A DNA stretch of 64,000 nucleotides from Bradyrhizobium sp. AZCC 2176 (GCF_036924645.1 NZ_JAZHRX010000001.1:5855501-5919500), one strand, 5' to 3'. Positions 36,960 to 46,663 are shown, counted from the first letter of the stretch. Notes: generated from the sequence alone by a model not told the origin. Translations and numbers: made by a program.

Positions 36960-38900
36960 GTGGCGAAGGCTGGAAAGAAAGCTTCGAAAAAGCGCAAGGC
37001 GAAGAAGACTCGTAAAGCGCTGCCCGCCCGCGCCGGCAAGAAGGCCGCGGCGAAAAAGCGCGCCGCCAAGAAAGGGGCGACCAAGAGCAAGCGCGTCGTG
37101 AAGAAAGCCGGCAAGGCTTCGAAGAAGGCTGCAAGGAAAGCCGCGCCGAAGTCACCCAGAAAGGCTGCGAAGAAGGCAGCCAAGAAATCCGTCAAGAAAT
37201 CAGCGAAGAAATCAGCGAACAAGACCACGAAGACGCGCGCGGTAACTTCGCAAGAAACGAACCCTGTCGTACCGGCGGCCCCTGTAGCTCAACGCGCAAA
37301 GCGAACCACGCCGCGCGCGAAGCCGGCTGCCGCCGTCCAGCCGGCGGCGGCTGCCGAGCGCAACACCTATTTCATCACGACCGCGATCGCCTATCCCAAT
37401 GGCATTCCGCATATCGGCCACGCCTATGAAGCGATCGCGACCGATGCGCTGGCGCGGTTTCAGCGGCTCAACGGCAAGGACGTCTTTTTCCTGACCGGCA
37501 CTGACGAGCACGGCCTGAAGATGGTGCAGACGGCCGAGAGCGAAGGCATGGGCGTCGCTGACCTCGCCGCGCGCAATGCCGGCCGGTTCAGGGAGATGGA
37601 CGAACGTCTGAACGTATCGTTCGACCGTTTCATCCGCACCACGGAGCCTGACCATCATCGCTCGGTCCAGGTGATCTGGAACCGGATGCAGCAGAACGGC
37701 GACATCTATATCGACACCTATGCCGGCTGGTATTCGGTGCGCGACGAAGCCTATTACGCCGAGGAGGAAACCGTCCTCGGCGAGGACAATGTGCGCCGCG
37801 GCCCGCAGGGCTCGCCGGTCGAGTGGGTCGAGGAGAAGAGCTACTTCTTCAAACTGTCGGCCTATCAGGACCGCCTGCTCGCACTTTACGAGAGCCAGCC
37901 TGATTTCATCGGGCCGGATTCCCGCCGCAACGAAGTCATCAGCTTCGTGAAGGGCGGCCTGAAGGACCTGTCAATCTCGCGCACGACGTTCGACTGGGGC
38001 GTCAAGGTGCCCAACGACCCCGAACACGTGATGTATGTCTGGGTCGATGCGCTGACCAACTACATCACCGGCGTCGGCTTCCCCGACGAGAGCGATCCGA
38101 ACTGGCGCTACTGGCCTGCGGACGTGCACGTCATCGGCAAGGACATCATCCGCTTCCACGCGGTGTACTGGCCGGCGTTCCTGATGTCGGCCGGCATTCC
38201 CGTGCAGAAGCGGGTCTATGCCCACGGCTTCCTGTTCAGCAGGGGCGAGAAGATGTCGAAGTCGGTCGGCAACGTCGTCGATCCCTTCAATCTGGCCGAT
38301 CAATATGGTGTCGACCAGATGCGCTACTTCTTCTTGCGCGAGGTGCCGTTCGGGCAGGACGGCAACTACAACCATGAAGCCATCGTCGCGCGCATCAATG
38401 CCGACCTCGCCAACGATCTCGGCAACCTGGCGCAGCGCTCGCTGTCGATGATCGCAAAGCAACTCGGCGGCGTGCTGCCGGAGCCCGGCGAGTTCACCGA
38501 CAATGACAAGGAGATCCTGGCGGAGGCAGATGCCATGCTGGGGGCGTCGCGAACCGCGATGGCGACGCAACAGATCCATCAATGGCTGAATACGGTGTGG
38601 TCTGTGGTCGCGGAAGCCAACCGCTATTTCGCGGGCGAGGCGCCGTGGGCGCTGGCAAAAACCGATCCCGCGCGGCAGAAAACCGTGTTGTACGTGACGG
38701 CGGAGGTCGTGCGGCAGGTCGCCATCCTGACCCAGCCGGTGATGCCGGATGCCTCGAGCAAGCTGCTCGACAGTCTCGGCATTCCCGACGAAAAGGGGGC
38801 GCGCGATTTCGCAGCGCTCGCCACGCGGATCAAGGCTGGCACGACCCTGCCGGCGCCGGTCGGCGTATTTCCGCGCTACGTCGAACCAAAGGCGGATTGA
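36960..38900 (+). CDS. metG: Methionyl-tRNA synthetase with histone-H1-like Lys/Ala-rich N-terminal tail
   Basis: 646 residues if started at GTG 36960, which has AAAGGA seven bases before it (GTG 36957 is next to it). The enzyme charges tRNA-Met. The first 92 residues are nearly all Lys, Ala, Arg and Ser with repeats of A-A-K-K type, followed by a Pro/Ala stretch to residue 133. Then comes [14 protein letters not shown] with the HIGH motif P-H-I-G-H. KMSKS occurs as G-E-K-M-S-K-S near residue 427. The catalytic part of about 513 residues matches the short MetRS type without a C-terminal EMAP domain. No ATG lies between the tail and HIGH, so at least part of the tail must be translated. Confidence 0.93.
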   Translation: MAKAGKKASKKRKAKKTRKALPARAGKKAAAKKRAAKKGATKSKRVVKKAGKASKKAARKAAPKSPRKAAKKAAKKSVKKSAKKSANKTTKTRAVTSQETNPVVPAAPVAQRAKRTTPRAKPAAAVQPAAAAERNTYFITTAIAYPNGIPHIGHAYEAIATDALARFQRLNGKDVFFLTGTDEHGLKMVQTAESEGMGVADLAARNAGRFREMDERLNVSFDRFIRTTEPDHHRSVQVIWNRMQQNGDIYIDTYAGWYSVRDEAYYAEEETVLGEDNVRRGPQGSPVEWVEEKSYFFKLSAYQDRLLALYESQPDFIGPDSRRNEVISFVKGGLKDLSISRTTFDWGVKVPNDPEHVMYVWVDALTNYITGVGFPDESDPNWRYWPADVHVIGKDIIRFHAVYWPAFLMSAGIPVQKRVYAHGFLFSRGEKMSKSVGNVVDPFNLADQYGVDQMRYFFLREVPFGQDGNYNHEAIVARINADLANDLGNLAQRSLSMIAKQLGGVLPEPGEFTDNDKEILAEADAMLGASRTAMATQQIHQWLNTVWSVVAEANRYFAGEAPWALAKTDPARQKTVLYVTAEVVRQVAILTQPVMPDASSKLLDSLGIPDEKGARDFAALATRIKAGTTLPAPVGVFPRYVEPKAD

Positions 38901-38914
38901 GCCGTTTGCAAGCC

Positions 38915-39706
38915 ATGCTCGTCGACAGCCACTGCCACCTCGACTTTCCGGATTTTGCCGAAGATCTCGACGCTATCGTTGCGCGCGCCGAGACCGCCGG
39001 AATCGGCCGTATCGTCACGATCTCGACTCGGGTCAAGCGGCTCGGCGGGCTGCTGGCGATCGCCGAGCGGTTTCCCAATGTCTATTGCTCGGTCGGCACC
39101 CATCCGCATCAGGCCGATGAGGAAGATGGCATTCCCGCCAGCGAACTGATCGAACTGACCAAGCACCCGAAGGTCGTGGCGCTGGGCGAGGCGGGGCTGG
39201 ATTATTTCTACCAGCACGGCTCGCGCGAGGCGCAGGAGCGCGGCTTTCGCGCGCATATCGCGGCGGCGCGAGCGACAGGGTTGCCGCTGGTGATCCATAC
39301 CCGCGAGGCGGATGACGATTGCGGCCGCATTCTCGAAGACGAAATCGCCAAGGGACCGTTTCGCGCGGTGCTGCATTGCTACACCGGCGGACGCGAACTC
39401 GCGATGAAGGCGATTGCGCTGGGACTATCGATCTCGTTCACGGGCATCCTGACGTTCAAGAAGTCCGAAGCGTTGCGCGAACTCGCCGCCGAGCTCCCGG
39501 CCGACCGCATCATGGTCGAAACCGACTCGCCGTATCTGGCGCCCGGCAAGTTTCGCGGCAAGCGCAACGAGCCATCCTACGTTGTTGAAGTGGCAAAAGT
39601 GCTGGCTGAAACGCGCGGCGTCTCGCTGGAAGAGATATCGCGGCTGACGACGGAAAACTTCTTCCGGCTATTCTCAAAAGTGCCGGCACAGAAGGCTGCC
39701 GCATGA
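38915..39706 (+). CDS. TatD family metal-dependent DNase/hydrolase
   Basis: 263 residues. Metal ligands are seen in D-S-H-C-H-L-D near residue 4, the Glu in A-L-G-E-A-G-L-D-Y near 89, the His in V-I-H-T-R-E-A near 126 and H-C-Y-T-G-G near 152, and the Asp in V-E-T-D-S-P-Y near 204. TatD proteins are 3'-5' exonucleases or deoxyribonucleases. The ATG at 38915 follows metG by 14 bases, a conserved neighbourhood, and its TGA overlaps the next ATG. Confidence 0.93.
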   Translation: MLVDSHCHLDFPDFAEDLDAIVARAETAGIGRIVTISTRVKRLGGLLAIAERFPNVYCSVGTHPHQADEEDGIPASELIELTKHPKVVALGEAGLDYFYQHGSREAQERGFRAHIAAARATGLPLVIHTREADDDCGRILEDEIAKGPFRAVLHCYTGGRELAMKAIALGLSISFTGILTFKKSEALRELAAELPADRIMVETDSPYLAPGKFRGKRNEPSYVVEVAKVLAETRGVSLEEISRLTTENFFRLFSKVPAQKAAA

Positions 39707-40509
39707 CGGTGACGCTGACGATTCTCGGCTGCGGCTCCTCGGCCGGCGTGCCCCGCCCGGCGCTCGGCTGGGGCGCCTGCGATCCCAATAATCCAAAAAA
39801 CCGCCGACGCCGCTGCTCGCTGCTGGTCGAGCGCAACGGCACGCACGGCACCACGCGGATCGTGATCGATACCTCGCCCGACCTGCGCGAGCAGTTGATC
39901 GACGCCAATGTCGACCACATCGACGCGGTGTTCCTGACGCATGAGCACGCCGACCAGACCCACGGCATCGACGATCTGCGTTCGGTCGTGCTGCATCAGC
40001 GCCGGCGCATTCCCGTTTATTTCAACCAGTCGACCGCCAAAGACATGATGGCGCGGTTCTCCTATTGCTTCATCGCGCCCGAGGGCAGCGACTATCCGCC
40101 GATTCTGACGCGCCATTCGATCGAAGCGGGCGAGAGTCATGAGACCGAAGGGAAGGGCGGGCCGGTGAAACTCTCCGCTTTCCTGGTTCACCACGGCAAG
40201 ATTCCCGCGCTGGGTTTCCGCGTCGGGGCCGCCGCCTACACGCCAGACCTCCACGACATTCCCGAGGAAAGCTGGCCGGCGCTGGAGAACCTCGACCTCT
40301 GGATCGTCGACGGGCTGCGCTATGCCGGCCATCCCAGCCATTTCAGCGTCAACGACGCGCTGTCATGGATCGAGCGCTTCAAGCCGAAGCGCGCCGTTAT
40401 CACCAACATGCATTCCGACCTCGATTACGAGGTGCTGCGCCAGAGCCTGCCGCCGGGAGTGATTCCGGCCTATGATGGGCTGCGGCTGACGCTGGACGGC
40501 GCAGGCTGA
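39703..40509 (+). CDS. MBL-fold metallo-hydrolase (PhnP-like)
   Basis: 268-residue metallo-beta-lactamase fold protein of the PhnP/phosphodiesterase-like branch. The metal motif reads L-T-H-E-H-A-D-Q-T-H-G near residue 78, with further His in V-H-H-G-K near 166 and H-S-D near 236. The N-terminal L-G-C-G-S-S-A-G-V-P and DTSPDLREQL are typical of the group that sits behind tatD in Rhizobiales. It may hydrolyse cyclic phosphates; substrate not proven. It overlaps tatD by four bases. Confidence 0.9.
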   Translation: MTVTLTILGCGSSAGVPRPALGWGACDPNNPKNRRRRCSLLVERNGTHGTTRIVIDTSPDLREQLIDANVDHIDAVFLTHEHADQTHGIDDLRSVVLHQRRRIPVYFNQSTAKDMMARFSYCFIAPEGSDYPPILTRHSIEAGESHETEGKGGPVKLSAFLVHHGKIPALGFRVGAAAYTPDLHDIPEESWPALENLDLWIVDGLRYAGHPSHFSVNDALSWIERFKPKRAVITNMHSDLDYEVLRQSLPPGVIPAYDGLRLTLDGAG

Positions 40510-40549
40510 GCCTGCGTCGCAAATCCGATCGGAGCGCGGAGTAACGTCA

Positions 40550-41182
40550 ATGATTGGCCTGTTCTTTGAGGTCCAGACAAGACCCGGGCACCGCGATCAA
40601 TATCTCGATCTTGCGGCCTCGCTGAAGCCAGATCTTGAGGCGATGGGCGGCTGCCTCTTCATCGATCGCTTCAGGAGTCTGACGCGGGAGAACCTGTTGC
40701 TGTCCTACCAGATCTGGCAGGACGAGGGAGCTTTAACGGCTTGGCGGGCCCACGCGCGCCACCATGATGTACAGACCATTGGCCGCGAAAGAGTCTTTTC
40801 GGACTATCGCATCCGCGTCGCCCAGGTGATTCACGAAGCAAGGCCCGGACAACCGATCTGGCAACCCGAGCGGCGCACGCCCTATAACGATCCGACAAGG
40901 CGCAAGCCAACATATGTTCTGGCCTCGGAATCGAAGAATGCCACGTTGCCGGCAGAAACCACATGGCGCCGTGATGCCTTCACAAGCGTCTATCGTGACG
41001 GGCACTTTGCACACCTGATCGATTTGCCGGACGATCGAGCCGGCATCGAATTCGGCTCGCGCCTGTTTGCCGATCCGACAACCCAGTATTTTCGCGTCTT
41101 CGAAGTGATGCGCGACTACGGGATGTACGAACGGACCGAAGCGCCGCAATACTATCCGCCGGTCACGCTTCGCTCGCAATAA
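40550..41182 (+). CDS. Antibiotic biosynthesis monooxygenase (ABM)-domain protein
   Basis: 210 residues. The first about 95 form a dimeric alpha-beta barrel ABM domain, opening M-I-G-L-F-F-E-V-Q-T-R-P-G-H, with the W-R-A-H-A-R-H-H segment near residue 63. The second half (HLIDLPDDRAGIEFGSRLF and following) may be a further barrel of the NIPSNAP kind. No signal peptide. It could be a small-molecule oxygenase or a heme-degrading type protein; neither is provable here. It starts 40 bases after the MBL gene and ends three bases before the convergent acyl-CoA synthetase stop. Confidence 0.75.
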   Translation: MIGLFFEVQTRPGHRDQYLDLAASLKPDLEAMGGCLFIDRFRSLTRENLLLSYQIWQDEGALTAWRAHARHHDVQTIGRERVFSDYRIRVAQVIHEARPGQPIWQPERRTPYNDPTRRKPTYVLASESKNATLPAETTWRRDAFTSVYRDGHFAHLIDLPDDRAGIEFGSRLFADPTTQYFRVFEVMRDYGMYERTEAPQYYPPVTLRSQ

Positions 41183-41185
41183 CGG

Positions 41186-42835
41186 TCACGCCGAAATCGC
41201 CTTCGCCGAATCCACCTGGTTGCGCAGCATGAACTTCTGGATCTTGCCGGTCGACGTCTTCGGGATAACGCCGAACACCACCGCCTTCGGCGTCTTGAAG
41301 CCCGACATGTGGCTGCGGCAGAAGGCGATGATCTCGGCTTCCGTCGCCTTGGCGCCCTCCTTCAATTCGACGAAGGCGCAGGGCACTTCGCCCCATTTGG
41401 AATCGGGTTTTGCGACGACCGCCGCGAACAGTACGGCGGGATGCTTGTAGAGGACGTCCTCGACCTCGACGGAGGAGATGTTCTCGCCGCCTGATATGAT
41501 GATGTCCTTGGAGCGGTCCTTGATGATGACATAGCCGTGCTCGTCCAGCACGCCGAGGTCGCCGGTGTGAAACCAGCCGCCGGCGAAGGCCTCCTTGGTG
41601 GCCGCCTCGTTTTTCAGATAGCCCTTCATCACGATATTGCCGCGGAACATCACCTCGCCGATGGTTTCCCCATCGCGCGGCACCTCCTGCATGGTTTCGG
41701 GGTCGAGCACGGTGACGGCTTCTTCGAGCGGGTAGGGCACGCCCTGCCGGCGCTTCATCTGGGCGCGCTGGTCGGCAGGCAGTTCATCCCAGCCCGGCTG
41801 CTCGGCGCAGACGGAGGCGGGGCCATAGACCTCGGTCAGGCCGTAGACATGCGTCAGCTTGATGCCGATGCTCTCGGCACCCTCGAGCACGGCGACCGGC
41901 GGTGCGGCGCCTGCGATCAATCCGACCACGGGGCGCGCGGCTTTTCCCTTCGGCGCGCCGGGCGCGTTGATCAGCGTGTTGTAGACGATCGGCGCGCCGC
42001 ACATGTGGGTGACGCCGTGTTTCGGGATCAGCTCAAAGATTTTTGCCGGATCGACCTTGCGCAGGCAGACATTGATGCCGGCCGAGGCCGCGACCGTCCA
42101 TGGAAAGCACCAGCCGTTGCAGTGGAACATCGGCAGCGTCCACAGATACACCGGATGCTGGCCGAGATTGCCGGCGAGGATATTGCTGACGGCATTGAGA
42201 TAGGCGCCGCGGTGATGGGTCACGACGCCTTTCGGGTTGCCCGTGGTGCCCGAAGTATAGCTGAGGGCAATCGCGTCCCATTCGTCGGCCGGCAGCCTTG
42301 CGACAAAGCAGGGATCGCCTTGGGCGACGGCCGCCTCGTACTCGATCTCTCCAATCCGCTTGCCGCCTGCAAAAGCTGCGTCATCGACATCGACGACGAG
42401 GGGGTTTGGGCCCTTCATCAACGTCAGCGCTTCCGCGATCACGCCGGAGAATTCGGGATCGACCAGGATGATCTTTGCGCCGCCATGGTCGAGCTGGAAG
42501 GCGATCGAGGGCGCATCGAGCCGGATATTCAGCGCGTTCAGCACGGCCCCTGCCATCGGCACGGCGAAATGCACCTCGTTCATGGCCGGGATATTCGGCA
42601 GCATTGCCGCGACCGTATCGCCGCTGCCGATACCGCGGCCGGCGAGCCACGACGCAAAACGCCGGCAGCGTTGATAGGTCTCGGCCCACGTAAAACTGCG
42701 GCCTTCATAGACCGTGCTGACGTGATCGGGATAGACGGCGGCGCTGCGCGCGAGGAAGCTGAGCGGCGTCAATGGCACGTAATTCGCCGGCGTCTTGTCC
42801 AATCCGATTGAGTACTGATTCTGGGCTGCGCTCAT
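41186..42835 (-). CDS. Acyl-CoA synthetase (AMP-forming)
   Basis: 549-residue ANL-superfamily ligase that activates a fatty or other carboxylic acid to acyl-CoA. The P-loop is Y-T-S-G-T-T-G-N-P-K-G near residue 195. The hinge region G-W-F-H-T-G-D-L-G is near 419, and D-R-S-K-D-I-I-I-S-G-G-E-N-I-S follows it. The catalytic Lys is in S-T-G-K-I-Q-K-F near 533. It resembles medium-chain FadD3/AlkK-type ligases. The TRAP transporter operon ends 29 bases upstream on the same strand, so it may activate the imported acid. Confidence 0.92.
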   Translation of the reverse strand: MSAAQNQYSIGLDKTPANYVPLTPLSFLARSAAVYPDHVSTVYEGRSFTWAETYQRCRRFASWLAGRGIGSGDTVAAMLPNIPAMNEVHFAVPMAGAVLNALNIRLDAPSIAFQLDHGGAKIILVDPEFSGVIAEALTLMKGPNPLVVDVDDAAFAGGKRIGEIEYEAAVAQGDPCFVARLPADEWDAIALSYTSGTTGNPKGVVTHHRGAYLNAVSNILAGNLGQHPVYLWTLPMFHCNGWCFPWTVAASAGINVCLRKVDPAKIFELIPKHGVTHMCGAPIVYNTLINAPGAPKGKAARPVVGLIAGAAPPVAVLEGAESIGIKLTHVYGLTEVYGPASVCAEQPGWDELPADQRAQMKRRQGVPYPLEEAVTVLDPETMQEVPRDGETIGEVMFRGNIVMKGYLKNEAATKEAFAGGWFHTGDLGVLDEHGYVIIKDRSKDIIISGGENISSVEVEDVLYKHPAVLFAAVVAKPDSKWGEVPCAFVELKEGAKATEAEIIAFCRSHMSGFKTPKAVVFGVIPKTSTGKIQKFMLRNQVDSAKAISA

Positions 42836-42863
42836 CGGCTTTGTCCCATCTGCGTAATTGACT

Positions 42864-44762
42864 CTACAAGAACCCGATGGAAATCCACGGGAAGATCGCC
42901 ACGATAATCAGGCCGACCAGCAGCGCCAAGAGGTAGCCCCAGATCGGCCGGATACCCTCGGCCGGATCGACGCGCCCGATGGCGCAAGCCGCATAATAGC
43001 CTACTCCAAAGGGCGGCGCGAATAGCCCGATACCCATCGCGAGGATAACGATCATCGCATAATGGACCTCGTGGACGCCCACGGCGCGGGCGATCGGAAA
43101 CAATAGCGGCCCGAACAGCACGATCGCCGGAATGCCCTCGAGCACGCTGCCCAGGATCACGAAGGCCACGATCGACACCGCGATGAACGTCGTCGAGCCG
43201 CCGGGCAGGCCGGTCATGGCGGCCGCCAGCGTCCGCGAAAAGCCTGATTGCGTGAGGCCCCAGGCCATGCCGGTGGCGCAGCCGATGATCAGCAAGATCG
43301 CGCCCGACAGGCACGCGGTCTCGACCAGCATGGGCATGATCCGCCGCCAGTCGAAATTGCGGTAGATCAAGAGCCCGTAAATCAGGAAACCGACGATGAA
43401 GGCATAGACGATGCCGATGGTGGAAACCTCGGTCGCGGTCGCGATACCTTCCACCACCGCGTAGCGGATCACGAACGGCAGCGCGATGGCGGGCAGGGCG
43501 ATGGCAAACGCGCGGGCGACCTCGCCGGCGCTCGCCCGCGTGACATGGCGCAGATCCTCATTCCGGTACCGCCACCACACCAGCGCCGACAGCGTGATCG
43601 CCAGCACCAGGCCCGGCAACAGGCCGCCGGTGAACAGCGCCGCGATCGATACGCCGGTGACGGAGCCAATGGTGATCAGCACCAGGCTCGGCGGGATGGT
43701 TTCGGTCTGTGCGCCGGTCGCGGCGAGCAGGGCGACCAGATCGCCCGGCTTGGCGCCCCGCGCCTTCATTTCCGGAAACAGCACCGGCGCCACGGCAGCC
43801 ATGTCGGCGGCCTTCGAGCCGGAGATGCCCGACACCAGATACATCGCGCCGACCAGCACGTAATGCAGGCCGCCGCGGACATGGCCCAGAAGGCTAGCCA
43901 GAAACGCCACCATGGCGCGCGCCATGCCGGTCATCTCGATCAGCAGGCCCAGGAAGACGAACAACGGCACCGACAGCAGGATCAGGTGGCTCATGCCCTC
44001 GTCCATGCGGCCGACCAGCACCATCAGCGGCGTGCCCGTGGTCAGCGCCAGATAGCCGTAGGTCGCAAGCCCGAAGCCGAACGCAATCGGCACGCCGGCG
44101 AACACGCAGAAGCCGGCGACGCCGACAAAGAAGATGATCAGATTGAGATTGCCGAGCGGCTTGAGCGAGCCCCTGAGCAGCCAGAAGATCGCGATGACAA
44201 GTGCGACCGACAGGATCGCAGCGACCATGGTTCGACCATTGCCTGATCGGGCCAGCCGCAGGAAGGCAAACAGCGCCATCAGCGCGATGCCGACCGGCAG
44301 CGCCCCGGCACGCCAGATATTGCTGATCTGCAGCGCCGGCGTGGTGATGTAGCTTTCCTCGTAGGCATATTCGTAAGCCGGCCAGGCAATCAGGACGAGA
44401 AACGCCAGTGCGGCTACGGTCGCCACCAGGTCGAGATAAGCGCGCATGGCGGGTTTTGCGCTGGCGACCACCGCCGTCATCCGCATGTGCTCGGCGCGGC
44501 GGAATGCGACCGCAGCACCCAGCATGGCCAGCCACAGGAACAGGATCGAGGCCAGCTCGTCCGACCAGATCAGCGGCCGGTGCAGCGCATAGCGCGCCAC
44601 CACGCCGGCAAACAGAATCACGATCTCGGCTATGACCAGCAGCGCCGCCGGGATTTCGACCAGCATTCCCAAGGTGTGTTCGATCGACGCCGGCAGCGAA
44701 CGGCGGCGAGGGGGCTGACCCACCTCACCGCCGACAGCTTCGGTCATTCCGGCATGAGCCAT
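42864..44762 (-). CDS. TRAP transporter fused small and large permease (DctQ-DctM)
   Basis: 632-residue inner-membrane protein. Residues about 25-190 are the four-helix DctQ part, with the marker W-S-D-E-L-A near 68. The remainder is the DctM large permease of the ion-transporter superfamily, starting near LNLIIFFVGVAGFCVFAGVP and including GGLHYVLVGAMYLVSGISGS. TRAP systems take up C4-dicarboxylates or other organic acids with a sodium gradient. The binding protein gene lies 16 bases upstream on the same strand. M6 at 44747 is an alternative start. Confidence 0.93.
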   Translation of the reverse strand: MAHAGMTEAVGGEVGQPPRRRSLPASIEHTLGMLVEIPAALLVIAEIVILFAGVVARYALHRPLIWSDELASILFLWLAMLGAAVAFRRAEHMRMTAVVASAKPAMRAYLDLVATVAALAFLVLIAWPAYEYAYEESYITTPALQISNIWRAGALPVGIALMALFAFLRLARSGNGRTMVAAILSVALVIAIFWLLRGSLKPLGNLNLIIFFVGVAGFCVFAGVPIAFGFGLATYGYLALTTGTPLMVLVGRMDEGMSHLILLSVPLFVFLGLLIEMTGMARAMVAFLASLLGHVRGGLHYVLVGAMYLVSGISGSKAADMAAVAPVLFPEMKARGAKPGDLVALLAATGAQTETIPPSLVLITIGSVTGVSIAALFTGGLLPGLVLAITLSALVWWRYRNEDLRHVTRASAGEVARAFAIALPAIALPFVIRYAVVEGIATATEVSTIGIVYAFIVGFLIYGLLIYRNFDWRRIMPMLVETACLSGAILLIIGCATGMAWGLTQSGFSRTLAAAMTGLPGGSTTFIAVSIVAFVILGSVLEGIPAIVLFGPLLFPIARAVGVHEVHYAMIVILAMGIGLFAPPFGVGYYAACAIGRVDPAEGIRPIWGYLLALLVGLIIVAIFPWISIGFL

Positions 44763-44778
44763 GATGGCCTTCAGATGC

Positions 44779-45798
44779 TTAGGACAACTTGCCCACGGAC
44801 TTTTCGAGCAGTTCCCAGGCCTGGTCGCCGTATTTGCCTTTCCATTCCGCGTAGAAGCCGGCAGAGCGCAGCTTGTCGCGGAACGGCGTCACGTTGGGCT
44901 GGTTGAACGTGAGGCCCTTGCCGGCCAGTTCCTGCTGCAGCCCGGCATTCAGCTTGGCGACGTCCTCGCGCTCCTTGACGGCCGCCGCGTTGATGTTCTT
45001 GGCGACGATCGTCCTGACATCCTCAGGCAGCTTTTCCCAGGCGCGGCGGTTCGCCAGGAACCAGAAGCCGTCCCACATATGGTTGGTCAGCGAACAGAAT
45101 TTCTGCACTTCATACAGCTTCGCCGTCGAGATGATCGCCAGCGGATTTTCCTGACCCTCGACGATCTTGGTCTGCAGTGCGGAGTAAACTTCGCTGAAAT
45201 TGATCGAGGCGGGCGCTGCATCGAATGCCTTGAACATCGACGTCCAGAGCGGCGACACCGGCACCCGGATCTTGAAACCCTTGAGGTCCTCAGGGCCGTT
45301 GATCGGCTTGGTCGACGACGTGGTCTGGCGGAAGCCGTTGTCCCAGATCTTGTCCATCACCACGAGGTTCGCCTTGGTGATCTCGCCACGAATATGGGCC
45401 CCTAGACCGCCGTCCATGGCCTTCCAGACCGTATCGTAGTCCGGGAACGCAAAGCCGATGCCGCTGATCGACGCCGCCGGTACCAGCGTGGCCAGGATCA
45501 GACCCGACAGCGTGAAGAACTCGACGCCGCCGGAACGGATCTGGCTCAGCATGTCGGTGTCGGAACCGAGCTGATTGTTCGGAAAAATCTGCAGGTCGAA
45601 CCGGCCATTGGTCTCGGCCTTGATCGCCGCTGCCATTTCCTTGGCGCGGGCGTTCATGGGATGGCCGTCAGGAAGATTATTGGCGTACTTATAGGTAAAT
45701 TCGGCGGTCTGGGCCCGCGCTACCAGCGGCGCGCCGATGCCGCTCAAAACCGCTGACGCAGCGGATGCCTTGAGAAGCGTGCGTCGTGAAAAACTCAT
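44779..45798 (-). CDS. TRAP transporter substrate-binding protein (DctP family)
   Basis: 339-residue periplasmic binding protein with a twin-arginine signal S-F-S-R-R-T-L-L-K-A and cleavage near A-R-A-Q. The mature part contains Y-K-Y-A-N-N-L-P-D-G-H-P-M-N and the family core G-F-K-I-R-V-P-V-S-P-L near residue 168, where a conserved Arg binds the ligand carboxylate. First gene of binding protein - DctQM - acyl-CoA synthetase, consistent with uptake and activation of an organic acid. Confidence 0.93.
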   Translation of the reverse strand: MSFSRRTLLKASAASAVLSGIGAPLVARAQTAEFTYKYANNLPDGHPMNARAKEMAAAIKAETNGRFDLQIFPNNQLGSDTDMLSQIRSGGVEFFTLSGLILATLVPAASISGIGFAFPDYDTVWKAMDGGLGAHIRGEITKANLVVMDKIWDNGFRQTTSSTKPINGPEDLKGFKIRVPVSPLWTSMFKAFDAAPASINFSEVYSALQTKIVEGQENPLAIISTAKLYEVQKFCSLTNHMWDGFWFLANRRAWEKLPEDVRTIVAKNINAAAVKEREDVAKLNAGLQQELAGKGLTFNQPNVTPFRDKLRSAGFYAEWKGKYGDQAWELLEKSVGKLS

Positions 45799-46163
45799 TG
45801 GGTTCTCCCTTGAGGGTTATTGTTCTTGCTATGACCCGATGTCGCGAGTCATCCACATACTCGCGCGCTTATTGCAGCGTCCGCACGCGGCGGCAACACA
45901 GGCTTTGTCGGAGCAGGATTGTTTTGGCCAAACGAAGCGCTGTACAGTCGCCATGCTGGCTCGGCTTGCTAGGATATCCGGCTAAATCTTTGATCTAATT
46001 GTAGATATTGATATTCCATAATATACCTTATGCGAATTACAGATATTCGGCTTGGGATCTCGTTTTCCGTCGTTTCTGGATTTACGGCGCCCTGTGCACT
46101 TCAGGTCCAGGAATTTCGCAGCCGGAACGAGATCTAATGTGCTCGACGTTAGACTGAGGGAAC
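45799..46163. other. 365-bp spacer with an A/T-rich patch
   Basis: Lies downstream of the gvp operon and upstream of the TRAP binding-protein gene, both minus strand. Bases about 45985-46050 are markedly A/T-rich against the G/C-rich surroundings and repeat the hexamer GATATT three times. This is the likely TRAP promoter or operator region. No protein-like ORF. Confidence 0.5.
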
Positions 46164-46469
46164 TCAACGCGGAAGCAGCGGACCGAGAGGTCCCAGCTCG
46201 ATATTCAGGTCCTCGGCGGCGAGCCCGAAGTGCTCCCGCAGGCGCGATATGCGGTTGTCTAGAAGCATCAGCGTCATGCCGACGCGCTCCTCCTCCGCTT
46301 CGGTCAAGCCGCCCTCGTCGACACGACGAAGCGCCTGTCGCTCCACGAGCTGACGCAGCAACTCCACGACGGTGAGCACCAGGCGGGCCAGATCTCGTTC
46401 GACCGTGTCAGGCGCCATCGAAATGCGCTGGCGCGGCCCCGGCTCATGTCCAGCGACGCCGGCGCTCAC
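46164..46469 (-). CDS. gvpK: Gas vesicle protein GvpK
   Basis: 101 residues, start GTG at 46469 overlapping the gvpS stop (GTGA); an internal Met at residue 18 is the alternative. GvpK is a small helical protein needed for gas vesicle formation. The recognisable core runs from R-D-L-A-R-L-V-L-T-V-V-E-L-L-R-Q-L near residue 25 through E-R-V-G-M-T-L-M-L-L near 61 and ends near E-D-L-N-I-E-L-G-P-L-G-P-L. Last gene of the gvp operon. Confidence 0.93.
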   Translation of the reverse strand: MSAGVAGHEPGPRQRISMAPDTVERDLARLVLTVVELLRQLVERQALRRVDEGGLTEAEEERVGMTLMLLDNRISRLREHFGLAAEDLNIELGPLGPLLPR

Positions 46470-46663
46470 TGGTCTCGCTCCGCTGCGCCAGATCGCGTGG
46501 TCCGGCCGAGCGACGTGATCAGAGCGCGAAGCGAGATCTGCACCATGTCGATGTCGGCGATCGCCAGCGTGATGTCTCCGGCCAGCACGATGCCACCCGC
46601 CAGGAGCCGGTCGAGCAGGTCGACTAGTGCGACCTCTCGGTCCGGGAACGCGGCGGGGCTCAC
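46466..46663 (-). CDS. gvpS: Gas vesicle GvpA-family minor protein (GvpS type)
   Basis: 65 residues from GTG 46663, preceded by GAGGAG and overlapping the gvpL stop (GTGA). It is a GvpA-fold protein: V-D-L-L-D-R-L-L-A-G-G-I-V-L-A-G-D-I-T and the second helix segment V-Q-I-S-L-R-A-L-I-T-S-L. The A-G-D-I-T-L-A-I-A-D-I-D form differs from the shell protein and matches minor homologues named GvpS, GvpJ or GvpM. A longer frame upstream in the same phase lies inside gvpL antisense-free sequence but is not needed. Position between gvpL and gvpK supports the gvpS name. Confidence 0.85.
   Translation of the reverse strand: MSPAAFPDREVALVDLLDRLLAGGIVLAGDITLAIADIDMVQISLRALITSLGRTTRSGAAERDQ

Noticed and set aside
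43248-44246. 332-codon plus-strand open frame rich in Gln, Arg and His
   Set aside because: Antisense to the TRAP permease; mirrored codons of membrane helices explain the composition.
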